Made by a program: the position numbers and the translations under genes. Positions 52,188-59,443 of a stretch of DNA of 64,000 nt are shown here, one piece after another. The stretch's first letter is position 1. Each line of letters begins with the position of its first letter. The stretch comes from JABFXX01 sp036403075. GTDB lineage: Bacteria > Myxococcota_A > Polyangia > Haliangiales > Haliangiaceae. Location of the stretch: the NCBI GenBank assembly GCA_036403075.1, contig DASWRS010000031.1, positions 19,811-83,810 on the forward strand. Reading direction: 5' to 3'. The notes under the pieces are model-generated. The model worked only from the letters and a program-made list of their open reading frames with translations, was not told where the DNA came from and searched no databases.

Positions 52188-52763
52188 ATGACGACGCCGC
52201 CGCCGCTGCCCGAGACCGCCACGCTGATCGTGATCGACGTCCAGAAGGGCTTCGACGAGCCGTACTGGGGCGAGCGCAATAACCCGGACGCCGAGCGCAA
52301 CATCGAGAAGCTGCTCCCGCGGTGGCGCGCGAGCCGCCGGCCGGTGATCCACGTCCGCCACGACTCGGTGGAGCGCGACTCGGCGCTCCGCCCCGACGGC
52401 CCCGGCAACGCGATCAAGCACGAGGCGGCGCCCGGGCCCGGCGAGCCGGTCGTCGGCAAGCACGTCAACTCGGCGTTCATCGGCACGGATCTCGAGGCGC
52501 AGCTCAAGGCGCACGCGAGCGACACCGTGGTGCTGTGCGGCTTCACCACCAACCACTGCGTGTCGACGACGGCGCGGATGGCCGGCAACCTCGGCTTCCG
52601 GACGTTCGTGCTGTCCGATAGCACCGTGGCCTTCGCGATGCGCTCGCCGGGGCCGAGCGGCCGCCTGATCCCGGCCGCGGAGATGCACGAGGTCGGCCTG
52701 GCCGAGCTCGACCGCGAGTTCGCGACGATCCTCACGACCGACGAGCTGCTGGCCTTGCTCTGA
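52188..52763 (+). CDS. Isochorismatase-like cysteine hydrolase
   Basis: A 191-aa protein with the cysteine-hydrolase triad: Asp17 (IVIDVQKGF), Lys91 (VGKHVNSAF) and Cys124 (TTNHCVSTTARM). It is of normal length. Members include nicotinamidases, N-carbamoylsarcosine amidases and isochorismatases. The Cys and Asp fit an amide hydrolase, and the substrate is unknown. It lies 12 bp after the kinase and appears to end the operon. Confidence 0.9.
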   Translation: MTTPPPLPETATLIVIDVQKGFDEPYWGERNNPDAERNIEKLLPRWRASRRPVIHVRHDSVERDSALRPDGPGNAIKHEAAPGPGEPVVGKHVNSAFIGTDLEAQLKAHASDTVVLCGFTTNHCVSTTARMAGNLGFRTFVLSDSTVAFAMRSPGPSGRLIPAAEMHEVGLAELDREFATILTTDELLALL

Positions 52764-52777
52764 CGTCCGATCCGGTC

Positions 52778-54643
52778 CTACGACGCCGCGGCGGTGGCGC
52801 GACGCAGGGCGCATGCCTCGAGCATGTCGCGGATCGCGCGGGTGAGCTCCTCGAGGTGGTACGGCTTCTCGAGCACGCGGTCATGCGGGCCGACCGCCCC
52901 GGTCCGGGCGAGCCGGTCGGCGCTGTAGCCGGTGACGAACAGGACCGGCAGGTCGCGCCACCTTTCGCGCAGCTGGCACGCTAGCTCCGGTCCGTCGATC
53001 CCCGGCATCACGACATCGGACAGGAGGAGGTCGATGCCATCGAGCGATCCGGTGATCCGCAGCGCGTCCTCGCCATCGTGGGCGGCGAGCACGTGGTAGC
53101 CGAGCCGCTCGAGGTTGCGCTGGACGGCGCGCCGCACCGCGGGCTCGTCCTCGACCACGAGCAGGGTCTCGCGTCCGAGCGAGGTCAGCGGCCTGACCAC
53201 GGCCGTGAGATCGCGCGTCGAGTTGCCCCGGGCGCGGGGCAGGAGCACCGTGAACGTCGAGCCCTTGCCGAGCTCGCTCCTGACATCGATCTGCCCGCCG
53301 TGCTGGGTCACGATGCCGTGCGCCACCGCGAGCCCGAGGCCGGTGCCGCGGCCGACCTCCTTGGTCGTGAAGAACGGCTCGAACACCGATCGCCGCGTCG
53401 CGTCGTCCATGCCCGTGCCCGTATCGGTCACCGCGAACCGGACGTAGGTCCCGGGAGGCACGCCGTGGCCGACCGCCTCGGCGCCGGTCAGCTCGACGGG
53501 CTCGGCCGCGAACGACAGCGTGCCGCGGTTGGCCATCGCGTCGCACGCGTTGATCGCGAGGTTCAGCAGCACCTGCTCGATCTGGTGGCGATCCGCGACG
53601 ACCTCGCCGGCCTCGGGCGCGATCCGCACCTCGATCCGGATGCTGGCCTCCGCGACCCGGCGCACCATGCGCTCGACGCCGCCCAGGATGTCGCTCACCG
53701 CCACGTGGCTGCGCTCCAGCGTCTGCTTGCGCGCGAACGCCAGCAGGTCGTGGGTCAGCCCGGCCGCGCGGTCGGTGGAGTCGCTCGCGTCGCGGATCGC
53801 GTCGCGCATCTCCTCGGGCATGGCGAGCTCGCCGACGGTGAGCAGGCTCATGCGGATCACGGTCAAGAGGTTGTTGAAGTCGTGCGCGATCCCGCCGGCG
53901 AGCCGGCCCACCGCCTCGAGCTTCTGGGCGTGGCGCAGCTGCTCCTCGAGCCGCGTGCGCTCCTCCAGCTCGGTGCGCAGCGCCGCCGTGCGCTCCTCGA
54001 CCTTGCGATCGAGCCCGCGCCGCGCCTCGTCCGCCCCGGCCAGCGCCTGCTGCAGCGCGAGCTCGCGCCGCGCGTCGCCGTCGCGTAGCTCGAGGATCCG
54101 CATGACCGCGAAGTGCCGGGTGGCGTGAACGATGAATGCCACGCCCAGGCTCGCCGCCATCAGGAAGCAGGTGATCGGCAGCTCGGTCCGCGGCAGCAGC
54201 AGGTACGCCGCCACGATCCAGCCGGCGATCTGGCCGATCGCGATCACGATCGCCCACGACATCGAGAGCACCGTGCCGGCCGCCGCGATCAGGAGGATCG
54301 CGATGCAGTACGAGAAGATCGGGTTCACGCCCATGAACGCGGTCATGAGGATGTTGCCGTTGATCGCGAACGACAGCAGCGTCGCAGCGAGCTGGACCGC
54401 CCGGGGCGACAGCGCGCCGCGCCGGCACGCGGTGTACAGCTTGAAGGCGACCGCGGAGACGACGCAGTCGTAGACCAGCGCCGGCACGCGCGAGCCCGGC
54501 GGGTACTCGATCGCCGCGTAGAGCGCGAACAGGATGAACAGGATCGCGGTGGCAGACATCGCGGGGCGGAAGCCATCGGTCACCAGGTGACCGAGATCGC
54601 GCTCGACGCGCGCGAGCCGCATCGTCAACGAGCGCTCCGGCAT
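52778..54643 (-). CDS. Membrane hybrid sensor histidine kinase
   Basis: A 621-aa kinase if started at the ATG at 54643 (MPERSLTMRL); ATGs at 54724 and 54811 would extend it over a repeat. About six N-terminal membrane segments are followed by a coiled coil (LERTRLEEQLRHAQKLEAVGR), a HisKA-like domain with GGIAHDFNNLLTVIRMS, HATPase_c with VLLNLAINACDAM, TDTGTGM and GTGLGLAVAHGI, and a receiver domain (LLVVEDEPAVRRAV, LLLSDVVMPGIDG, LEKPYHLEEL). It is convergent with the cysteine hydrolase gene with 14 bp between stops. Partner unknown. Confidence 0.9.
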   Translation of the reverse strand: MPERSLTMRLARVERDLGHLVTDGFRPAMSATAILFILFALYAAIEYPPGSRVPALVYDCVVSAVAFKLYTACRRGALSPRAVQLAATLLSFAINGNILMTAFMGVNPIFSYCIAILLIAAAGTVLSMSWAIVIAIGQIAGWIVAAYLLLPRTELPITCFLMAASLGVAFIVHATRHFAVMRILELRDGDARRELALQQALAGADEARRGLDRKVEERTAALRTELEERTRLEEQLRHAQKLEAVGRLAGGIAHDFNNLLTVIRMSLLTVGELAMPEEMRDAIRDASDSTDRAAGLTHDLLAFARKQTLERSHVAVSDILGGVERMVRRVAEASIRIEVRIAPEAGEVVADRHQIEQVLLNLAINACDAMANRGTLSFAAEPVELTGAEAVGHGVPPGTYVRFAVTDTGTGMDDATRRSVFEPFFTTKEVGRGTGLGLAVAHGIVTQHGGQIDVRSELGKGSTFTVLLPRARGNSTRDLTAVVRPLTSLGRETLLVVEDEPAVRRAVQRNLERLGYHVLAAHDGEDALRITGSLDGIDLLLSDVVMPGIDGPELACQLRERWRDLPVLFVTGYSADRLARTGAVGPHDRVLEKPYHLEELTRAIRDMLEACALRRATAAAS

Positions 54644-54679
54644 CGGGTCGATCTCGGGCACGGCCGCGCGATCGATGCG

Positions 54680-54715
54680 CCGGTGATCCCGGTTATCCCG
54701 GTGATCCCGGTTATC
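54680..54715. repeat. Four 9-bp tandem repeats near the kinase start
   Basis: Alternating ccggtgatc and ccggttatc units, four in all. If the upstream ATG is used, the minus strand encodes the repeat Asp-Asn-Arg-Asp-His-Arg. This is the same unit length as in the OCD-family and TolC-like genes. Confidence 0.8.
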
Positions 54716-54876
54716 CATGACCATCGCGAGCTCGCATTCGAGGCACCGGCGATCGCACGGCTCGGAACGCGGCGACGCAGGCTGCGGCCGATGTCGCCAT
54801 GATGACAGCATCGCCCGGCGCCCGATCCTGAACAGGTAGGTGGACCGAGGTGGTTTCGTGCGTCCTTGCCCCAGGC

Positions 54877-55851
54877 CTATCCGGAGGCCGCCAGCCGCGC
54901 CGCCAGCGCGATGCCGGCGCCGCCGGTCGCGGTGCGCAGCGCCTCGTAGGCGGCGAGGGCGTCCGGGTCCCCGGCAGTGCGCTTGACCGCGCGGATCAGC
55001 GTGTTCTTGCGGGTGTGCTCGGCGGGCACGAACTCCATCGCCGTCACCGCGTAGCCGGCCGCACGGACGAGCAGCGTGCGCATCGCGTCGGTGATGTGGG
55101 CCGCCGTCTCGCGGCGCAGGTGCGGAGCGCCCCAGATCGGGCTGAATGCGCCGGCGTCCCCGCGCGCGTCGAGCGCGGACCAGGCGCGCGCGAGCTCGGC
55201 CTGACAGCACGGCGCGACCGCGATCAGCTTGGCCCGGAGCGCGATCCCCAGGGCGAGCGCGTCGCAGGTCGCGGTGTCACAGGCATGCAGCGCGAACACG
55301 CCGTGCACCGCGGGCGGCTCCGCGCCGCCGAACGCGCGGGCAAAGGCCGCGACGACGTCGAGCGTGTCGAGCGCCCCGGCCTCGAACCGCACCACGTCGT
55401 CGAGCTGCGCCAGCGCACAGCGCCGCCGGCTCTCCTCGATCACCGCCGGGTTGCGATCGATGCCGAGCACCTCGATCGGATGCGCCCACACGTGCTTGGC
55501 GCACCACGCGATCAGCAGGGTCAGGTACGAGCGACCGCAGCCCGCGTCGAGCAGGTGGATCACCGGATGCCGCGCACGCAGCTCGCGCAGCGCCGGCGCC
55601 AGCAGCGCGAGCATGTGATTGATCTGGAAGTACTTGGGAGCTCGCGACGGCGGCAGCGACGCGTCGTCGTGCAGCAGGCCGAGCGCGCGCAACAGCGGCG
55701 CTGCCTCGGCCGGCGGCAGCAGCAGCGCCTTGCCGCGGGCGAGCTCGGCCGTGCGCGCCTCGGTCCAGTAGGCGCGCGCCCGCGCGGTGAGCTCGGCCGC
55801 CCAGCGGTCGCGGGTAGAAGACGAAGCGATCACGCTCGCGACCGCGATCAT
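54877..55851 (-). CDS. SAM-dependent methyltransferase, RRNAD1/METTL25-like
   Basis: A 324-aa protein. The pattern PSRAPKYFQINHMLALLAPAL followed by VIHLLDAGCGRSYLTLLIAW matches the Methyltransf_32 group (RRNAD1/METTL25), with the SAM-binding motif DAGCGRSYL and later EVLGIDRNP, VHGVFALHACDTATCDAL and VAPCCQAEL. Such proteins are putative RNA or protein methyltransferases. The start ATG overlaps the stop of the serine hydrolase (ATGA), so the two are co-translated. Confidence 0.88.
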   Translation of the reverse strand: MIAVASVIASSSTRDRWAAELTARARAYWTEARTAELARGKALLLPPAEAAPLLRALGLLHDDASLPPSRAPKYFQINHMLALLAPALRELRARHPVIHLLDAGCGRSYLTLLIAWCAKHVWAHPIEVLGIDRNPAVIEESRRRCALAQLDDVVRFEAGALDTLDVVAAFARAFGGAEPPAVHGVFALHACDTATCDALALGIALRAKLIAVAPCCQAELARAWSALDARGDAGAFSPIWGAPHLRRETAAHITDAMRTLLVRAAGYAVTAMEFVPAEHTRKNTLIRAVKRTAGDPDALAAYEALRTATGGAGIALAARLAASG

Positions 55852-57032
55852 GCGCCCACGTCGGGGAACAGCTGCACGACACGCGCGACCCACTCGCCGA
55901 GCGGCTCCCAGCCGGACAGATCGGCGAGATGGCCGAGGCGCACGAGCACCAGATCCTTGGACGGGACGATCACCACCAGCTGACCTTCGTGGCCCTGGGC
56001 CAGGAACAGATCGCGCGGGCCGTCCGGGGCCAGCGCCTTTTGGGGCTTGCCGCGACCGGCAGGCGGCGTGATCCAGAAGCCGGCGCCGTAGATGTCACAG
56101 TCCTCCACGGGGGTCCGGGTGCGTGCGAAATCGACCCAGTGCTCGGGCAGGATGCGCTTGTCCTGCCACATACCGTCGCGCAGATAGAGCAGGCCAAACC
56201 GCGCCCAGTCGCGCGCCGTCGCGTACACGAACGCCGAGCCGACGAACGTGCCGGCGGCATCGAACTCGGGCTGCGCCGAGGTCATGCCGAGCGGCGCGAA
56301 CAGCTCGTCCTTCATCACCGCGCTCATCCGCGAGCGACGGTCGGCGGCGGTGGCGCCGGGCGCGAACACCCGGCCCAGGGCGTCGGCGATCAGGTTCACG
56401 CCCGCCGAGTTGTAGTTCCAGTGGGTCTGGGGGGGATGGATCAGCGGCAGCGAGGCGGAGTAGCCGGCGACGTCGAGGCGGCCCGGGCCGAACAACATCT
56501 TGGCGGCGTCGCTGCGCGTCTGATCTCTCACCCCGATCTCGTGATAGTCCTGCCCGTCGATCATGTTGATCCAGGCGCGCCAGGGGATCTGTGCGCGCGC
56601 GTCGCCGGCGGTCCAGCGCGGATTGCCCATCGGCTTGTCGATGTCGACCAGGCCGCGGCGCACCGCGATCCCGACCATCGCCTGGGTGATCGATTTGGCC
56701 ATCGACCACGACAGCATCGGCGTGTCGGGGCCGTAGCCCGGCATGTAGCGCTCGGTGACCAGCGTGCCGCGCTGGATGATCACCACCGCGCGGGTCTCGC
56801 CCAGGCGCGGCTGGGGCCTGGCAACCACCGCCAGCGCCGCCTCGAGCTTCTCGCGGTCCACGCCGGTGGGCAGCGGCCCCACGGGCCACGCGGCCGTCGG
56901 CCAGGGCACATCGGCGGCCTGCGGCGGAAGCGGCCGCAAGGCCGTGGCCGCAGGAGCTTCGGCGTGCGCGCCGGCGGCGAACAGCACCAGACAAGCCAGA
57001 GACATGACGGCTCGGCGCGCGTCGGCTAGCAT
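55848..57032 (-). CDS. Exported serine hydrolase, beta-lactamase fold
   Basis: A 394-aa protein if started at 57032 (ADARRAVMSLACLVLFAAGAHAE signal); a shorter start is at 57005. The nucleophile motif is SMAK (Ser110, Lys113) in LSWSMAKSITQAMVG, and the second motif is Tyr207-Asn208-Ser209 in HWNYNSAGVNLI. The C-terminal block has GHEGQLVVIVPSKDLVLVRLG, close to the KTG-equivalent region. It is probably a periplasmic class C-like hydrolase or esterase. It heads a two-gene minus operon with the methyltransferase. Confidence 0.9.
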   Translation of the reverse strand: MLADARRAVMSLACLVLFAAGAHAEAPAATALRPLPPQAADVPWPTAAWPVGPLPTGVDREKLEAALAVVARPQPRLGETRAVVIIQRGTLVTERYMPGYGPDTPMLSWSMAKSITQAMVGIAVRRGLVDIDKPMGNPRWTAGDARAQIPWRAWINMIDGQDYHEIGVRDQTRSDAAKMLFGPGRLDVAGYSASLPLIHPPQTHWNYNSAGVNLIADALGRVFAPGATAADRRSRMSAVMKDELFAPLGMTSAQPEFDAAGTFVGSAFVYATARDWARFGLLYLRDGMWQDKRILPEHWVDFARTRTPVEDCDIYGAGFWITPPAGRGKPQKALAPDGPRDLFLAQGHEGQLVVIVPSKDLVLVRLGHLADLSGWEPLGEWVARVVQLFPDVGA

Positions 57033-57038
57033 CGGGCC

Positions 57039-57362
57039 ATGATAATGATGGCGCTTGCGCGGCGCAAACGGCTCGCCGTCGGGGCGGTCGTCTTCTTGTT
57101 GGTCGCCGTCGCCATCGCCTGGCGCGTGTTTCGCGTCTCCCTCATGGCGAACATCGGGACCGGGTATGCCGCGCAGCAGACCTGTGCCTGTCTGTTCGTG
57201 AGCGGCCGCACCCTCGAGAGCTGCCTCGGCGATCTCGATCCGCTCGCGCGCAAGCTGATCTCGGTCCATCCGGGCGCCGCCGAGGTCACGGCCAGCGGCT
57301 TGACCCTGGAGACGGCGACCGCACGCTACGAGAAGGGCTTCGGCTGCTCGCTGCGCGACTGA
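57039..57362 (+). CDS. Small membrane-anchored conserved protein
   Basis: A 107-aa protein; ATGs at 57039, 57045 and 57048 are all possible. One basic N-terminus and membrane segment (RRKRLAVGAVVFLLVAVAIAW) is followed by a short periplasmic domain with two or three cysteines (QQTCACLFVSGRTLESCLGDL, GFGCSL). It is divergent from the serine hydrolase with start codons only 6-42 bp apart. Such proteins are often near serine hydrolase genes in other genomes as I recall; no function is known. Confidence 0.65.
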   Translation: MIMMALARRKRLAVGAVVFLLVAVAIAWRVFRVSLMANIGTGYAAQQTCACLFVSGRTLESCLGDLDPLARKLISVHPGAAEVTASGLTLETATARYEKGFGCSLRD

Positions 57363-57371
57363 TTCGGACGC

Positions 57372-57617
57372 TCAGCGGTGGAACGGGTCTTCGTTGATCC
57401 AGTGGAAGCCGCGGCTCAGCCGATGCGCCTTGGCCGCGTACACGAACGGCTTCGCCGATGCCGTCGACTCGGGCGGCGTGAACGCGTCCTGCGCCGCCGA
57501 CCACGGGCCGGTCACCGCTGGCGCGCTGCGCACCGCGATCGTGGTCGCGCCGAAGCCGCGGCTGGCGACATCGATGACGAGCCCGCTCGCCGGCCGCTGG
57601 TCTTCGAACGAAGCTCA
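57372..57617 (-). pseudogene. C-terminal fragment of a secreted-enzyme-like gene
   Basis: The minus frame reads ...SGLVIDVASRGFGATTIAVRS, then APAVTGPWSAAQDAFTPPES, then FVYAAKAHRLSRGFHWINEDPFHR and stop. It has no start codon and is preceded by an in-frame stop at about 57618. The pattern resembles the C-terminal propeller blade of DUF4185/sialidase-like proteins. It therefore looks like a 5'-truncated remnant of about 82 codons. The family call is weak, the truncation is clear from the frame. Confidence 0.55.
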
Positions 57618-57698
57618 GGAAACGCGTGGACGGGCGATCGAAATGCTTAATCTACGAGCGACTGGGCAGTGCGCGGCGGCGATGTGAAGCTGAGGGCG

Positions 57699-58481
57699 AT
57701 GATGCAGCGGTCGATGGTCTCGTGGACGGCATCACTGGCGTTGCACGGCGGCGCGCTGGGGGTGGCGTGGCTGATGGGCGCGCGCGCGGTCGAGTCGCCA
57801 TCGCCGACCGCTGCCTCGGCGCCGGCGCTGACCGACATCGAGATCGCGTCGCCACCGCCGCCACCGCCGCCACTGCCACTCGCACCACCGCCGCCGTCGT
57901 TTCCGGTCCGCGGCCACGATCGGCCGGCGCCGCCCGCGACGCGATCGGGGCCGCCAGCGGCGGCAGGGAGCAGCGCGCGCATCCGGCGCGGTCACGAGGG
58001 CCACAAGCAGTCGCTGACGCTTGCGCCGGCGATCGCGGATCCGTACGCCGACCTCGAGGTGAGCTACGACGAGCCGCGCGGTCCGGATCTCGGCGATCGC
58101 GCGGGCGAGGCGAGCGTCGGCCTCGGTGCGGCACTGTCGGGCACCGGGCTCGGCGCGGGCGGCGGTGACGCGACGGTCGCCGGTGGGCTCGAGCCGCCCG
58201 CGCCGCCCGCGTCGCACGCCGCGCCGGCGCGGCCTCGAATGTACTGGTCGTACTGGCGGTTTCAGGGCGCGCGCTGGCTGACTGGCACGGAATTCCGGAT
58301 CGAGCTGATCATCGATGCGCGCGGCCGCGTGCGCGACGTTCGCATCATCGATCACGTCAATCCGTGGATCGACGAGCAGGCGATCGCGCTCGGGCGCAAG
58401 TTCGTGTTCGATCCCGCACTCGACGATTCCGGACGGCCGGTCGAGAGCCGCTATCCCTGGCTGATCAAGGTCGTCCGGTAG
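57699..58481 (+). CDS. TonB-C-like membrane-anchored protein
   Basis: A 260-aa protein from the ATG at 57699 (gaggg site). Layout: one N-terminal membrane segment (SWTASLALHGGALGVAWLMG), a Pro-rich linker (SPPPPPPPLPLAPPPPSFP), a glycine-rich spacer and a C-terminal beta-alpha-beta domain (GTEFRIELIIDARGRVRDVRII ... RKFVFDPALDDSGRPV) like TonB C-terminal domains. TonB carries inner-membrane energy to outer-membrane receptors; no exbB/exbD genes are nearby, so a dedicated receptor is not evident. Confidence 0.85.
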   Translation: MMQRSMVSWTASLALHGGALGVAWLMGARAVESPSPTAASAPALTDIEIASPPPPPPPLPLAPPPPSFPVRGHDRPAPPATRSGPPAAAGSSARIRRGHEGHKQSLTLAPAIADPYADLEVSYDEPRGPDLGDRAGEASVGLGAALSGTGLGAGGGDATVAGGLEPPAPPASHAAPARPRMYWSYWRFQGARWLTGTEFRIELIIDARGRVRDVRIIDHVNPWIDEQAIALGRKFVFDPALDDSGRPVESRYPWLIKVVR

Positions 58482-58498
58482 CGCTGCTGGAGCAGAGT

Positions 58499-59155
58499 AT
58501 GCTTCGTCGCCAGACAGCGATGCCTCGAGGAGAGGGCGCAGTTGTCGCGGTCGTGGAAACCATCATCCAGAAGCGCGGGTTCCGGACATGCCCGTGGTGC
58601 AAGGGAGCGTTCCCGTGGTGCCGCTCGTGCGACGGCCGGTACCGGTACTGCTCGACGGCGTGCTCGGCGGCGGCGCTGCGCGCGCGGTGCCGCGAGTGGC
58701 AGCGGCAGTACCGGCAGACCGAGGACGGCCGCGAGGAGCACAAGCGGTTCCAGCAAGAGCTGCGTGATCGTCGCGAGCTCGCCGCGACCCGCGTGAGTAG
58801 CCAGCCTTCCCCGCCGGACCGGGCGTCGCTACTGGTGATCCCACGGGTCGCTGCCGCGGTCCGAGTGGAGGTCTTGCTGCATGTCACTGCTGTGGATGTC
58901 GATCGATCCTGGTCACGACGAGACGAGGCTGATGCTGACGGAGGCGCGGGTGGGGGCGGCGCTGCGAGCGCGGCTGCCGCCGGACAGGTGGGGGCTGCAC
59001 CTTCCGCCTCGCGTGCCGCGGGCAGCCGCCGGTCGGCCTGGGTCTCGACCAGGTCACCTGGCCAAGGTCAGGTCCCGATGCACGTCACGGAGCCCGACCG
59101 ATCGCCCTGGCGGCGCGTCGTGCGAGTCCCGAGCTGGCGAGCGGGCCGCGATTGA
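58499..59155 (+). CDS. Zinc-ribbon protein, possible IS66-associated gene
   Basis: A 218-aa ORF. The first third has four CxxC-like pairs (CPWCKGAFPWCRSC, YCSTAC) followed by a basic helical block (RCREWQRQYRQTEDGREEHKRFQQELRDRR). This style matches small zinc-ribbon proteins often encoded beside IS66-type transposase genes in myxobacteria and planctomycetes, as far as I recall. No tnpB or transposase is in the window, so it may be an orphan remnant. The segment after about 58800 is of doubtful coding value; a second small frame starts at 58881. Confidence 0.45.
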   Translation: MLRRQTAMPRGEGAVVAVVETIIQKRGFRTCPWCKGAFPWCRSCDGRYRYCSTACSAAALRARCREWQRQYRQTEDGREEHKRFQQELRDRRELAATRVSSQPSPPDRASLLVIPRVAAAVRVEVLLHVTAVDVDRSWSRRDEADADGGAGGGGAASAAAAGQVGAAPSASRAAGSRRSAWVSTRSPGQGQVPMHVTEPDRSPWRRVVRVPSWRAGRD

Positions 59156-59443
59156 AGATTGCATCCGGTGATCAAAGAGCGTATTCGGCGATGACGATGA
59201 TTGGCGCGGATCCCGGCGGCATCGAAGCTCGTGCCCCGTGGCGTGTGGCGATCGAGCAGGAACCAGAACACATGTCGGCGGCGAGCGGACGCGAGATCGG
59301 TGCTCATCGAGGAGGTAATGCCCCATGCGGTCAAACGAGCAGAAGTGGTCGCCACGCGTGGGGCGGCCCTGGAATGACACCTCGGGAGTGTGCGCCCAGC
59401 CGCGAGGCGGACGAGGATCGGTCGACGCAAGCCGGAGCTCGTC
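59156..59443. other. Intergenic region, 288 bp
   Basis: It lies between the zinc-ribbon frame and the HEAT-repeat gene. Codon and composition patterns are weak on both strands; a minus-strand stretch (FQGRPTRGDHFCSFDRMGHY) is open but has no recognised match and could be a decayed gene. No RNA gene was seen. Confidence 0.35.

Noticed and set aside
52188..52763. Isochorismatase for siderophore synthesis
   Set aside because: The triad fits the general cysteine-hydrolase family, but there are no siderophore genes around it, so the specific name is not justified.
49329..52814. Long minus frame opposite three operon genes
   Set aside because: It spans the stops of three plus-strand genes with ribosome sites and shows antisense-like composition.
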